Below are positions 42,519 to 51,874 of a DNA stretch of 64,000 nt, in pieces. How positions within the stretch are numbered: position 1 is the stretch's first letter; every line of letters begins with the position of its first letter. Position numbers and translations under genes: made by a program. Source of the stretch: Bacillota bacterium (GTDB lineage Bacteria; Bacillota; UBA4882; UBA8346); assembly GCA_023394955.1 (NCBI GenBank), contig JAEWZY010000015.1:1-64000 (forward strand), written 5' to 3'. The notes under the pieces were generated by a model. That model saw only the letters and a list, made by a program, of their open reading frames with translations. It was not told where the DNA came from and did no database searches.

Positions 42519-43307
42519 TCAACGATCCCGATTCAGGATGTCCCCCATATTGACCTCGGGGTGATGATATCTTTTCCGCGTCGCCGTTTTCTTCCCGTAT
42601 TGAATAGCCTTTTCCGGACACCACTGCAGACACGCCAGGCACTGTTCGCAATTACCCCTCCAAACAGGAGTCCCATTATTCAGCTCGATATTGGAGACGG
42701 GGCAAATCTTTTGGCAGATGCCGCATTGATTGCATTTTTCATCAGCCCGGAAATCTCGGTCCATTTCCGGAATATGCTTAGCTGATAAATTATAAATAAT
42801 ACTTGAAAATATTAAATTTATAAATGGGTTGCTGTTCTCTTTTCTCCCCCGTTGGTCGCTGTTGATATAATCAGCTATGATTTTCGCCTTCCGACCCCAA
42901 TCGGCAAACATCTTCCGTTGCTTCTCTTCCGCTATCGCCCCGTACATGGGCGTGTAATTGCCGGGCATCCTCACGGCAAACCCCGCCGCCAACTTCCCCC
43001 CATGTTTTTCCAATATTTTCGCGAAGATGTTGACGGCCGCCCCCGGCATGCCGCCGTAGGTTACAATGGTATAAATCGATATATCCTTAAGATTTTTAAT
43101 ACTTTTAATAAACCGCTCAATGATCAGCGGTATGCCCCACATATAAACCGGAAAAACGACCACCGCTACTTTAGCGCCAATTTCAATCGCGTCTTTAGTT
43201 AAAGCCTCCGGGATGGAAATAAGTTCACCCCCTGTTTCTCTTGCGATATCTCTTGCCGCCGCTAATGAATTCCCCGTACCCGTAAAGTAATATACCTCTG
43301 TTTTTAT
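42519..43307 (-). CDS. EFR1-type flavodoxin-ferredoxin fusion, apparent AUA start
   Basis: 262-residue electron-transfer protein. An N-terminal flavodoxin domain opens with KTEVYYFTGTGNSLAAARDI (FMN phosphate loop TGTGNS), followed by VVVFPVYMWG and TYGGMPG. A C-terminal double 4Fe-4S ferredoxin has CNQCGICQKICP and CEQCLACLQWCP. The family starts exactly one residue before KTEVYYF, where the codon is ATA; GGGGGG lies 6 bases upstream and there is no ATG, GTG or TTG in place. GTG at 43163 would remove the FMN loop. Either AUA is used or the start codon is mutated. Confidence 0.85.
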   Translation of the reverse strand: MKTEVYYFTGTGNSLAAARDIARETGGELISIPEALTKDAIEIGAKVAVVVFPVYMWGIPLIIERFIKSIKNLKDISIYTIVTYGGMPGAAVNIFAKILEKHGGKLAAGFAVRMPGNYTPMYGAIAEEKQRKMFADWGRKAKIIADYINSDQRGRKENSNPFINLIFSSIIYNLSAKHIPEMDRDFRADEKCNQCGICQKICPVSNIELNNGTPVWRGNCEQCLACLQWCPEKAIQYGKKTATRKRYHHPEVNMGDILNRDR

Positions 43308-43549
43308 TCCGATCCCCCCTGAAGAATCGATTTTAACTGCTTAACTCTTACCTCATTCCATAATCGATAAACTGCCTGAATTTATATGTGATTTTCGCCA
43401 ACATATTCCAAATTCCTTGTTTCCCACAGCAGCGACAAAAATTTTTTCCGCGCCGGATTTCCAATCGAAGATACTACTTGAAATAAGTCTATAAGGTATA
43501 CAAACCGGATGATTGAGAGGATAATGTGGAGTAGCTAAAATCAGTAGCT

Positions 43550-45328
43550 TTAATCATTAAAATGGTTGCCAGGCGACGCTAGAGGCACCGTAAAACTGAA
43601 TACCGACCCTTGATTCAACGCGCTCTCCACCTGGACCTTGCCTCCATGCCCTTCCACAATATGTTTGACTATGGAAAGCCCCAGCCCGGTCCCTCCTTTT
43701 TCCCGGGACCGGGCTTTATCCACCCGGTAAAACCGCTCGAAGATCCGGCCCAACTCTTCCGGGGGAATCCCGATCCCCGTATCCGCTACCGCCACTTTGA
43801 CCCAATCCCTTTCCCTCCGGGCCGACAGCTTGACCTGCCCATCAGAGGGGGTATACTTAAAAGCGTTATCCAACAGATTAATCACTACTTGTTTGATCTG
43901 GCCCCGGTTTGCCAAAACCTTAGGCAAGTTCAGGGCGGGAAGGTCCAGAGTCAGATTGGGAATAAGATTAGCATTGATTAAAAAACCTTCGCGGACCTCT
44001 GTTAAAAGTTCAACAATATCAAATGCTTCCCGGCTTATTTCGGGTTTAGCGTCCAGTTTGGCCAAGGCCAAAAGGTCATTGATCAAATTGCTCAACCGGT
44101 CGCACTCCTGGTTAATCCCGGCCAGATACCGGATCAAGGTCGCTGCGTCATCTTTAGCCCCCGCCAGCAAGGTTTCAGCCATTGCTTTCATAGAGGTAAC
44201 CGGAGTCCGTAGTTCATGGGAGACATTACCGACGAAATCCTGGCGGACCCTTTCCAAATGGCGGAGTTGGGAGATATCATGGAGCGCCGCCACTGAACCG
44301 GCCAACATCCCGGTTTCATCCTTTAATGGGGCTAGAAATACCTGTAACTTCCGGTTTTGTTGGTAATAAAGGTTTAGTTCGCCTTCCAAAGTTTGGTTGG
44401 TTGAATTAACTTTCTGAATTAAATCCAGTAGATGATGGTTGAAGACTACTTCCATAACCGGACGTCCCTGAACGTTCCTAGAACTCAAACCCAAGATGGC
44501 GGCGGCGGCCTCATTGATCATCATTATCTTCATTTCCCGGTCAACCACTAAAATACCATCACTTAAAGTTTCCAGTATAACTTCCAACTTACGTTTCTCT
44601 ACCCCGAGCATTGCGAAGGATTCCGCTAAACGCCGGGCCATATCGTTGAAGGCCATGCCCAGATCGGCCAATTCATCCCGGCCGAAATAACGGATCCGTT
44701 CTCCGAAGTCGCCTTGGGCGAAACGCAGCGCCACTCTTTGCAATTCAATAATCGGTTCGATAAACCGGCGGATGAGCATCTTACCGAAAAACAAAGCGAA
44801 CAGGGCTGCCATTAAAACGCTTAAAATAATAATGGCCCGCATCCGGAATAAAAACCGGTTCAACTCTTGTTGGTCCTTGGCTAATCTGACCACGCCGCTA
44901 ATTTGGCCGTCAATTTTGATTGGGTAGGCGATATAAATCAAATCCCGCCCCAAAGTTTCGCTGCGGCGTCTAGCTGTTCCAGTCCCGCCGGAAAGGGCTT
45001 TCTCTATTTCCAGCCGGTCCCGGTGGTTTTCCATCCCAGCCGGATCCTCGGCGGAATCCCCCCACACTTTCCCGGCGCGATCGATCACCGTAACCCTAGC
45101 CCCTATCTCCCGGGCCGATTCCGCTACGGTCGCTTTTAACAGCCGGTTGTTCTCAATTCCTTCCCCGGCGACTTTAGCCGCTATTAATTTAGCCTGGATT
45201 AACAGATTAACTTCGGTGGTGGCCCGTACTCTATTTTCCTCAAAATTGATGAAATACGCAGCCAACACTACCGTCATCAGGCCGACACCAATAATATAAT
45301 AAAGAAAGAGGCGGGTTCTGAATCTCAT
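43550..45328 (-). CDS. phoR: Phosphate sensor histidine kinase PhoR
   Basis: 592-residue membrane kinase. Two transmembrane segments (about 8-27 and 163-183) enclose a sensor domain; HAMP (185-240), PAS (245-355), HisKA with VSHELRTPVTS (His about 371), and HATPase with NAFKYTP, DTGIGIPPEELGRIF and GGTGLGLSIVKHI. It lies upstream-overlapping in function with PhoU and Pst, which in related systems report phosphate uptake to the kinase. ATG follows GAGGGACAAG and comes 17 bases after the phoB stop. Confidence 0.93.
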   Translation of the reverse strand: MRFRTRLFLYYIIGVGLMTVVLAAYFINFEENRVRATTEVNLLIQAKLIAAKVAGEGIENNRLLKATVAESAREIGARVTVIDRAGKVWGDSAEDPAGMENHRDRLEIEKALSGGTGTARRRSETLGRDLIYIAYPIKIDGQISGVVRLAKDQQELNRFLFRMRAIIILSVLMAALFALFFGKMLIRRFIEPIIELQRVALRFAQGDFGERIRYFGRDELADLGMAFNDMARRLAESFAMLGVEKRKLEVILETLSDGILVVDREMKIMMINEAAAAILGLSSRNVQGRPVMEVVFNHHLLDLIQKVNSTNQTLEGELNLYYQQNRKLQVFLAPLKDETGMLAGSVAALHDISQLRHLERVRQDFVGNVSHELRTPVTSMKAMAETLLAGAKDDAATLIRYLAGINQECDRLSNLINDLLALAKLDAKPEISREAFDIVELLTEVREGFLINANLIPNLTLDLPALNLPKVLANRGQIKQVVINLLDNAFKYTPSDGQVKLSARRERDWVKVAVADTGIGIPPEELGRIFERFYRVDKARSREKGGTGLGLSIVKHIVEGHGGKVQVESALNQGSVFSFTVPLASPGNHFND

Positions 45329-45345
45329 CTTGTCCCTCTTTTCGG

Positions 45346-46035
45346 CTATTTCTTAAATTTGTACCCTGCGCCGCGGACCGTCAAGATATACTCCGGATTA
45401 CCCGGGTCGGCCTCGATTTTTTCCCTTAACCATCGGACATGGACATCCACAGTCCGGCTGTCCCCGTAAAAATCATTCCCCCATACCAGATCCAACAACT
45501 GCTCCCTGGATAATACCTGTCCGGGATGGGATGCTAAAATTCTTAACAGTTCGAATTCCTTACTCGACAGATTAACCGCTTGCCCATTTACCGAAACCTC
45601 ATGCCCTAATAGATCGATCTCCAACTGGCCGCTAATTATCAATTGCCCTTGACTGCTCGTTTCAGGACCGATTACACTCCGTTTGAGGACCCGCTTCACC
45701 CGGGCCACCAACTCCCGCATACTGAACGGTTTGGTCACATAATCATCAGCGCCTAGTTCCAGGCCGAGGACCCGGTCAATCTCTCCTTCCTTGGCGGTCA
45801 GCATGATAATCGGGACCTCGGATGTTTTCCGAATGATCCGGCAGATCTCCATCCCATTCATCCCCGGCAGCATTAGATCCAAAATAATCAGATCAAAATC
45901 TCCGGTCTCCGCCAGCTTCAGCCCTTCTTCACCATCAACTGCCGCCGCCACTTCAAACCCTTCCTGCTTTAAATTATAACTGACCGATTCCACGATCATC
46001 GGTTCGTCGTCAATTACTAAAATCTTCTTGGGCAT
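45346..46035 (-). CDS. phoB: Phosphate response regulator PhoB/PhoP
   Basis: 229-residue OmpR-type regulator. Receiver domain with Asp 9/10, phosphorylation Asp 53 (LDLMLPGMNG), Thr in MLTAKEG and Lys in VTKPFSMRE; C-terminal winged helix with LSSKEFELLRIL and SRTVDVHVRWLREKIE. Gene order with phoR, phoU and pstBAC identifies it as the phosphate regulator rather than another OmpR paralogue. It follows phoU by 16 bases. Confidence 0.93.
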   Translation of the reverse strand: MPKKILVIDDEPMIVESVSYNLKQEGFEVAAAVDGEEGLKLAETGDFDLIILDLMLPGMNGMEICRIIRKTSEVPIIMLTAKEGEIDRVLGLELGADDYVTKPFSMRELVARVKRVLKRSVIGPETSSQGQLIISGQLEIDLLGHEVSVNGQAVNLSSKEFELLRILASHPGQVLSREQLLDLVWGNDFYGDSRTVDVHVRWLREKIEADPGNPEYILTVRGAGYKFKK

Positions 46036-46050
46036 CCTCCCACCCCGTTA

Positions 46051-46707
46051 TCAATACTTTTCCTTCTTCCCGGTAACCAGGTAAATCGTTCTCTCGCCGA
46101 TATTAGTGGCGTGATCGCCGACTCTTTCTAAGAAACGGGCGGCGAATAGCAAGTTCAACGCCTGGACCACCTTGCGGGAATCGCCTCCGTCGGTTATAAA
46201 ACCGGTGAGTTCGACAAAAAGGTCCTCATATACTTTATCAATCTCGTCATCTTTTAAACAGGTCCGCTTAGCTAACTCCACATCCCGGTCGACAAAAGCC
46301 TTCAAACTGTCCCGGACCATGCTTTCAACCATTCCCGCCATTTTAGGAATGTCGATTAAAGGTTTGATCAAAGAATCGGTCCCGATTCTTTGAGCGATCT
46401 CCGCGATATTGGTAGCATGATCGGCGATTCGTTCCAGATCGGTGACGGTTTTCAAAACTGTCGTTATTACCCGCAGATCCCGGGCCAACGGTTGCTGCAA
46501 AGCGATTAACCGGATACAATCGTCCTCAATCCGATTGGAAAGAGCGTCAATCAAGTCATCGCCCTCAATTATTCTTTCCGCTAATTTCAAGTCTTGTCTG
46601 GCTAAGGCCTGCACCGCAAGGTGGATGGCTTCCTCAACCATGCTGCCCATCCGTAGCATTTCTTGTTGCAGCCCACTTAAGGATTTGTCAAAACCTTCTC
46701 GAGTCAT
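46051..46707 (-). CDS. phoU: Phosphate transport regulator PhoU
   Basis: 218-residue all-helical protein with two PhoU repeats (MVEEAIHLAVQALARQD with ADHATNIAEIAQRI, and MVRDSLKAFVDRDVELA with GDHATNIGERTIY). The metal-binding E/DxxxD patterns fit. It connects the Pst transporter to PhoR and dampens the response when phosphate is plentiful. ATG at 46707 (MTREGFDKSL) with AGAGGTG is chosen over 46758, because the family begins there. Confidence 0.93.
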   Translation of the reverse strand: MTREGFDKSLSGLQQEMLRMGSMVEEAIHLAVQALARQDLKLAERIIEGDDLIDALSNRIEDDCIRLIALQQPLARDLRVITTVLKTVTDLERIADHATNIAEIAQRIGTDSLIKPLIDIPKMAGMVESMVRDSLKAFVDRDVELAKRTCLKDDEIDKVYEDLFVELTGFITDGGDSRKVVQALNLLFAARFLERVGDHATNIGERTIYLVTGKKEKY

Positions 46708-46786
46708 CGGATTCACCTCTGTCTTCTGTCTAAAAGTATACATAAAAACCACTATCAATACTAGTTATACTCGAAAATTATACTGT

Positions 46787-46804
46787 ATTCGGCTTTAGCC
46801 GAAT
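46787..46804 (-). other. Small hairpin overlapping the pstB stop codon
   Basis: ATTCGGC-TAAA-GCCGAAT on the minus strand is a perfect 7-bp stem whose loop contains the pstB stop codon TAA. A TATAATTTT stretch follows. It could partly end transcription or pause ribosomes, separating pst from phoU expression. Confidence 0.45.
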
Positions 46805-47550
46805 CGTCCCGTTAAATAATCCTCAGTCTCCTTCTGTTCCGGATTGGTCATCACCTTTTCGGTAAGGCCGTATTCCACCAACCGTCCCAGGAGGAAAAAT
46901 CCCAGATGATCTGAGATCCGGGCAGCCTGTTGCATATTATGAGTCACAATAATGATAGTATAATCCTTTTTCAGTTCCCCGATCAAATCTTCGATCTTTC
47001 CGGTGGAGATCGGATCCAGGGCTGAGGCCGGTTCATCCATTAACAGCACATCCGGTTCTACCGCCAGTAACCGAGCGATACACAACCGTTGTTGCTGGCC
47101 TCCCGAAAGCCGGAGCGCCGGCGATTGAAGCCGGTCTTTAACTTCCTCCCATAAGGCGGCTCCTAGCAGACTTTGCTCCACAATCTCGTTTAAGCGGGCT
47201 TTATCTTTCAAACCATGAATCCGCGGGCCATAGGCGATATTGTCGTAAATTGACATCGGAAAAGGGTTGGGTTTTTGAAAAACCATGCCTACCTTCTTCC
47301 GTAAAGTCACCACATCCGTTTTGGGGTCATAGATGTCAACCCCGTCAAGTTCAATCCGGCCCTCAATCCGCACCGTATCGATTAAATCGTTCATCCGGTT
47401 CAGCGAGCGGAGAAAGGTGGTCTTGCCGCAACCGGAGGGCCCAATCAGCGCTGTTACGGTTTTGGAGGCAATCTCCATATTAATTCCTGTGAGGGCCTGA
47501 AATTCTCCATAAAACAAATTAAATTCTTCCGAACTCACTTTTAGATCCAT
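46795..47550 (-). CDS. pstB: Phosphate ABC transporter ATPase PstB
   Basis: 251-residue ATPase of the high-affinity phosphate importer. Walker A GPSGCGKTTFLRSLNRMNDL, PstB-specific GMVFQKPNPFPMSIYDN, signature LSGGQQQRLCIARLL, Walker B VLLMDEPASALDP, H-loop VTHNMQQAARISD. ATG follows AGGAGGCTT. It is the last of pstC-pstA-pstB on this strand. Confidence 0.96.
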   Translation of the reverse strand: MDLKVSSEEFNLFYGEFQALTGINMEIASKTVTALIGPSGCGKTTFLRSLNRMNDLIDTVRIEGRIELDGVDIYDPKTDVVTLRKKVGMVFQKPNPFPMSIYDNIAYGPRIHGLKDKARLNEIVEQSLLGAALWEEVKDRLQSPALRLSGGQQQRLCIARLLAVEPDVLLMDEPASALDPISTGKIEDLIGELKKDYTIIIVTHNMQQAARISDHLGFFLLGRLVEYGLTEKVMTNPEQKETEDYLTGRFG

Positions 47551-47569
47551 TATAATTTAAGCCTCCTGA

Positions 47570-48409
47570 TTAAGACCTTAGCTTTAACGAAAAACGGCTC
47601 ATTAAAAGGTTGGCTGCTGTATTGATGATCCAAATACAAATTATCAAAATGCTGGACGTAGCATAAGCCCGGGGCAATGACAGCCCTTCCGCGGCTAAAG
47701 TGTATAAATGCAAGGTCATTGGCCGGGCCGAATCCATAATTGAGATCGGCAACCTTAAAGCCCCGCCTACAGTCAACCACACCGCCGCTGTTTCACCGAT
47801 TGAACGCCCGACCCCTAAAATTACTCCAGTGACAATCCCCGGTAAGGCCGCCGGGATCACTACCTGGGCGATGGTCACCCACTTGGTGGCGCCCAAGGCC
47901 AAACTCCCCTCCCGGTAAGAATCGGGCACCGCTTTAATCGCTTCTTCCGAAGTCCGGATAATAGTCGGCAGGAGCATCAACGCCAGAGTGATAGCGCCGG
48001 AAAGAATCGAAAACCCGAGATGCAGGAAGGTTACGAGAAAGGCGAAGCCAAACAGTCCAAAGATAATTGAAGGCACACCGGCCAGAGTTTCAGTGGCGAA
48101 CCGAATTACCTTAGTTACTCCGCTTTCACGGGTATACTCGGCCAAAAAAACAGCGGTCCCGACTCCGATGGGGGTTGCGATTATTAACGATACTACAGTC
48201 AGATATAATGAAGCGATTATCGTTGGGAAAATTCCGCCTTCTCGCCCCATCCGTTTCGGATAAGTCGTTAAAAACTCCCAGTTAACAGAGGGAAGCCCTT
48301 CTTTTAAGATGAAAAAAATGATCAACACCAAACAGCCGATGGTGATCAAAGCCGTAGTCCAAAGCAATCCAAAAGCGATTATTTGAGTGAATTTTGTAGC
48401 GCGTCGCAT
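47570..48409 (-). CDS. pstA: Phosphate ABC transporter permease PstA
   Basis: 279-residue permease with six hydrophobic segments and family patterns LTTYPKRMGREGGIFPTI, TPIGVGTAVFLAEYT, GVPSIIFGLFGFAFLV and the EAA loop SYREGSLALGATKWVTIAQVVIP. ATG at 48409 overlaps the pstC stop (TGATG), so the two are translationally coupled; TTG at 48412 is the alternative start. Confidence 0.95.
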   Translation of the reverse strand: MRRATKFTQIIAFGLLWTTALITIGCLVLIIFFILKEGLPSVNWEFLTTYPKRMGREGGIFPTIIASLYLTVVSLIIATPIGVGTAVFLAEYTRESGVTKVIRFATETLAGVPSIIFGLFGFAFLVTFLHLGFSILSGAITLALMLLPTIIRTSEEAIKAVPDSYREGSLALGATKWVTIAQVVIPAALPGIVTGVILGVGRSIGETAAVWLTVGGALRLPISIMDSARPMTLHLYTLAAEGLSLPRAYATSSILIICIWIINTAANLLMSRFSLKLRS

Positions 48410-49278
48410 CAAGTCCCAACCTTCTTTCCGGAGAAAAATAGCGCAAGGGAATTAATGAGTATAATTAAGCCGAACAAGACGATACCAACGGTGAATAAAG
48501 CTCCGGCATGCTCTCCCGAAGCATAAGCCCATTCTTGGCCGATAGTTCCGGTTAGGGTAGCGCCCGGTTCCAACATGGACTTGGGGACCAAGGGAGTATT
48601 CCCGGTAATCATGATCACCGCCATCGTTTCCCCGACCGCCCTTCCCATGCCCAAAACCACCGCCGCCATAATCCCGGAACGGGCCGCCGGAACCAATACC
48701 TTGTAAATAGTCTGCCACTGAGTGGCCCCCAATGCCAGGGAAGCTTCTTTGTAATCACGGGGCACCGCTCGAATCGAATCTTCCGCTACGCTGATGATCG
48801 TTGGCAGGATCATGATGCTTAAGATAATTCCGCCCGCCAGCAAACTAAAGCCAAACCCGCCCACAATGATCCGGAGGAACGGAACCAAAACCACCAAGCC
48901 AAAAAAACCGTAAACCACCGATGGGATCCCGGCCAACAAATTAATGGCGGGACCCACTATTTTACAGATTGTTTCCGAAGCGATCTCCGCCATAAAAACG
49001 GCGCAGCCCACTCCCAAGGGCACGCCGATTACTAGCGCCAATAATGTGACATACATTGAGCCAACTATTAACGGCAGCATCCCATAATTAGATGTCGCCG
49101 GCTGCCATTCTTCCCCGGTCAATAGAGCAACCGGACCATACTTCATCAGTACCGGCCAGCCTTCTTTGAAAACGAATACAATTATTAAAACCACTCCGGT
49201 TACCGCTATCGAGGCTATCCCCAAAAGCAAGCCGGCGATATTTCGTTCTTTACGATTGTTCCTTTCCTGGTTAGCCAT
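48409..49278 (-). CDS. pstC: Phosphate ABC transporter permease PstC
   Basis: 289-residue permease. Hydrophilic basic N-terminus (NQERNNRKERN), then six hydrophobic segments with GVPLGVGCAVFMAEIA, GIPSVVYGFFGLVVLVP and the EAA loop DYKEASLALGATQWQTIYKVLVP. ATG follows GGAGG. It opens the operon: the binding protein pstS that normally precedes it is absent here and lies at 57079 on the other strand. Confidence 0.95.
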   Translation of the reverse strand: MANQERNNRKERNIAGLLLGIASIAVTGVVLIIVFVFKEGWPVLMKYGPVALLTGEEWQPATSNYGMLPLIVGSMYVTLLALVIGVPLGVGCAVFMAEIASETICKIVGPAINLLAGIPSVVYGFFGLVVLVPFLRIIVGGFGFSLLAGGIILSIMILPTIISVAEDSIRAVPRDYKEASLALGATQWQTIYKVLVPAARSGIMAAVVLGMGRAVGETMAVIMITGNTPLVPKSMLEPGATLTGTIGQEWAYASGEHAGALFTVGIVLFGLIILINSLALFFSGKKVGT

Positions 49279-49304
49279 TATGAAACCTCCGTTGCTCTAT
49301 CTAT

Positions 49305-49349
49305 ATATGTTGCGCTAAATATTCCGAACGCTTCATCGAAGCAACATAT
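49305..49349 (-). promoter_or_regulatory. Inverted repeat in the pst operon leader
   Basis: ATATGTTGC (49305-49313) and GCAACATAT (49341-49349) are exact inverted copies with 27 bases between, enclosing a small CTTC/GAAG repeat. It lies 27-71 bases upstream of pstC. It may be an operator pair or a leader hairpin. I did not find convincing Pho-box direct repeats. Confidence 0.4.
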
Positions 49350-49458
49350 TTTCCGAATTCAACAAATAAAGATTTAAATATTGAGATTACGGTTTGTAAT
49401 TTCATTTAATAATAAGCTATCCGAGTTAAGCAATTTTAAAGTGGATATTAAGCCTTTA

Positions 49459-51324
49459 TTAAGAAACTTTTTTCACTTCCTTCTCCAACTCCGGTTGTTT
49501 AGCGGTTTTAAATTTACCAATTGCTTGTTGGAGATTATCACCCCAATGGGCTAAAAGATGGCTGACGGCAACGATCTCTTGAGTGAAGCTGAAATGTTCA
49601 GCCGCAACCGATGTCGCCCGTTCAGTCCCTTCTTTGTGTTCCACAGCGATATTAGTAATCTGCTCAATTGCCCTTAACACTTCTCTCTGGTCTTCCATCA
49701 ATTTTATCGTGTAATCGGTGACCCGGGACAATTCCAGATTGACTTGAGACGTAGTTTCATCAATGGACTTGAAAACGTCGCCCAACCCCGCAACTGCGTT
49801 TTCACCCTCTTTAATCGCTTGGTTCTCAGTTTGAATTATACCAAATAATTTTATATACATTTCCTGCACCCCGGAAACCAACTTTTTCACTTGGTTAGTG
49901 GCTTTAGAGGTTCGGTCCGAAAGTTCTCCGATAGCCTCTGCCACGATACTGAAACCGCGGCCGTGTTCCCCGGCCCGGGCCGCCTCAATACTGGCATTTA
50001 ACGATAACAGGTTGGTTTGTTCGGCAATTTCCTTGACCGTGCCGACCATTCCATCGATTTCAGCGGATGCGACATTCAACTGCTTCATAATTTCATCGGA
50101 TACATACATGAATTGTTGAATATTTCTCATTTTTTGAATGATATCGTTAACTACCAAATTGCCTTTTTCGGCGTTAGTGAGGGACTCTTCCGAAAGAAGC
50201 TGAATTTGATGGGTGAAATCATTGACCGCTTGTGAAAATTCCGTTACGGTCCGAATGATTTCATGAATCGAGGTAACCCGTTTTTGTTGGGTTTCAGCCC
50301 CTACGGTCACCTGAGATAATGTCGTTATTAATTGTTCGGTGGCCGAATTAGCCGTGTTGGTCCCGGAGAGTAATTTTATACTATTTTCATTCACCCGGTA
50401 AGCGGCGTCGCTAATTTCCATGATTAACAGATTCAATTCACGGACCATGGTATTAAAACAATAGATCACTTCCCCAAATTCATCCCGGCGATTTTCCGTA
50501 AGGTTCACTTCCAACTCGCCCGTAGCGATCTTGCGGGAAGCTTGCGCTAGGCGGTTTAATGGGGTAATAATAGTCCCGGCGGTTAAAAAACTGACTAGTA
50601 AAGCTAACAAAATTGTACCCGCTAGTAGAATCTTGGTCATCAATTTTTGCTGTTCATAAGTCTCAACCGCTTCCGTTTTTGAGATTACCGCTTGTTGACG
50701 GTAATAGGTCTCAACTAGCCGGTCGATTCCTCCGATTAAAAAATAACGTAAACTATTAAGCTGCTTTTTAAATTCAGGATCCTGGTAAAGACCAGGTGTT
50801 TCAAGCAACGACTCATATATCTTTGAGTATTCCCGCCAATGGGTCCTTAATTCTTGTAAAACTGAAGCGGTCTCTTCTGTCATGCGCCGATCCGAAGCAG
50901 TCATCTTCATGCTCCAATTGTCGTCCGATCGAACTCCGCTTTTTACTGCGTTCTCAATTAACTGCTCAAAGGAATATTCCACCGTCCGGTTGACTGTATC
51001 GGGCAAATAAAGCTGACGCAGGTAATTCAAGGCTGTTTGGTCATTTTGCAGCAGAGCGTCCCTGGAAAGGACCTCTAGCTCCCCAACGTAGGACCGAATG
51101 TCTTGCAAATAGACGAGCGGTTCTAACTGACCGTCGATCACCGTTTCAACCACGTGATTCATTTTATCAATATTTAATTGGCCGACTGCGGCGATTAAAA
51201 ATACCGATGTAATAATCAAGCCAAAACCAATTATTAGCTTCCATAAAATTTTGATATTTAAATAGCCCTGCACGATCCTTTGTAACAATCGCCATGGCAA
51301 TAACAAAAACCTTATCATGATCAC
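49459..51324 (-). CDS. Methyl-accepting chemotaxis protein
   Basis: 621-residue receptor. Transmembrane segments at about 30-50 and 232-252 enclose a helical sensor domain (four-helix-bundle type, about 52-230); HAMP follows (250-305), then a long signalling coiled coil with the hairpin tip EIAEQTNLLSLNASIEAARAGEHGRGFSIVA. It signals to CheA/CheW, which are not in this window. Position directly behind pst genes could hint at phosphate taxis, but nothing in the sensor shows its ligand. GTG at 51324 has AGGGG upstream; ATG at 51318 is the alternative. Confidence 0.92.
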   Translation of the reverse strand: MIMIRFLLLPWRLLQRIVQGYLNIKILWKLIIGFGLIITSVFLIAAVGQLNIDKMNHVVETVIDGQLEPLVYLQDIRSYVGELEVLSRDALLQNDQTALNYLRQLYLPDTVNRTVEYSFEQLIENAVKSGVRSDDNWSMKMTASDRRMTEETASVLQELRTHWREYSKIYESLLETPGLYQDPEFKKQLNSLRYFLIGGIDRLVETYYRQQAVISKTEAVETYEQQKLMTKILLAGTILLALLVSFLTAGTIITPLNRLAQASRKIATGELEVNLTENRRDEFGEVIYCFNTMVRELNLLIMEISDAAYRVNENSIKLLSGTNTANSATEQLITTLSQVTVGAETQQKRVTSIHEIIRTVTEFSQAVNDFTHQIQLLSEESLTNAEKGNLVVNDIIQKMRNIQQFMYVSDEIMKQLNVASAEIDGMVGTVKEIAEQTNLLSLNASIEAARAGEHGRGFSIVAEAIGELSDRTSKATNQVKKLVSGVQEMYIKLFGIIQTENQAIKEGENAVAGLGDVFKSIDETTSQVNLELSRVTDYTIKLMEDQREVLRAIEQITNIAVEHKEGTERATSVAAEHFSFTQEIVAVSHLLAHWGDNLQQAIGKFKTAKQPELEKEVKKVS

Positions 51325-51392
51325 CAGCGCCCCTTTGATAAATTGATCGCTTTTCTTAAAACTTCAAAACTTCAAAAAAAATCTCCCTGTGT

Positions 51393-51536
51393 TTATTTGC
51401 TGTTCAGAGAGAATTCGATATTTGAATTTTTTGGCCCCGGAGAGCGGGTTTCGTCACTCCGAAATAGTTCAGCGCCGCATTTTTTGCAATATTCTTCAAA
51501 ACTCATTGCTTTAGTATTACAATCCGGACATTCCAT
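51393..51536 (-). CDS. 47-residue zinc-ribbon micro-protein
   Basis: A short gene with a strong ribosome site (AAAGGAGGC, 8 bases before ATG). It encodes two Cys pairs, CPDC (3-6) and CKKC (17-20), spaced as in a treble-clef or zinc-ribbon knuckle, followed by a polar tail of about 25 residues ending NSK. It probably binds one zinc ion and may act as a small adaptor. It lies 69 bases upstream of the chemoreceptor gene on the same strand. Confidence 0.75.
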   Translation of the reverse strand: MECPDCNTKAMSFEEYCKKCGAELFRSDETRSPGPKNSNIEFSLNSK

Positions 51537-51874
51537 GTTTTGAGCCTCCTTTTTTAAGATCCCTGTAGCCGCTTTGGATATGATGTCCTCCTAGCGCCTT
51601 ATCATTAAATTAACACCACTAGTTTAAAGTAAAATTGCTCTCAGTTTAAATCAAAATCAAATCAATATTAAACTTTAACAGCAAGACCCCAAACTTAATC
51701 AGTCAATTTAAGGGATAGTTTGATACACTTCACGCCTATCTTGGATCTCTTTGGTCTCTAAAGCGCCCAAATTAATCTCTATTTAATTCAAGATTAATCA
51801 GGTATTGATACAGTAATAAACTATTTTCTTTAGTATTTAAATAACAAAGCACCTTGTTTTCAAGGAGGACTAAG
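51537..51874. other. AT-rich divergent intergenic region
   Basis: About 340 bases between the zinc-ribbon gene (left) and the PAP2 gene (right). It is AT-rich with many TTTAA words and must hold promoters for both directions, but no site stands out enough to name. No gene or RNA family was recognised. Confidence 0.5.

Noticed and set aside
42519..43163. EFR1 gene starting at GTG 43163
   Set aside because: It would lose the FMN-binding N-terminus, which is clearly encoded in frame upstream.
49279..49458. Pho boxes upstream of pstC
   Set aside because: No convincing TTNACA-type or E. coli-type direct repeats were found by eye here or before pstS and the phosphatase.
51343..51543. 66-codon plus-strand frame
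   Set aside because: It is antisense to the zinc-ribbon gene, which has a strong ribosome site and ordered Cys pairs.
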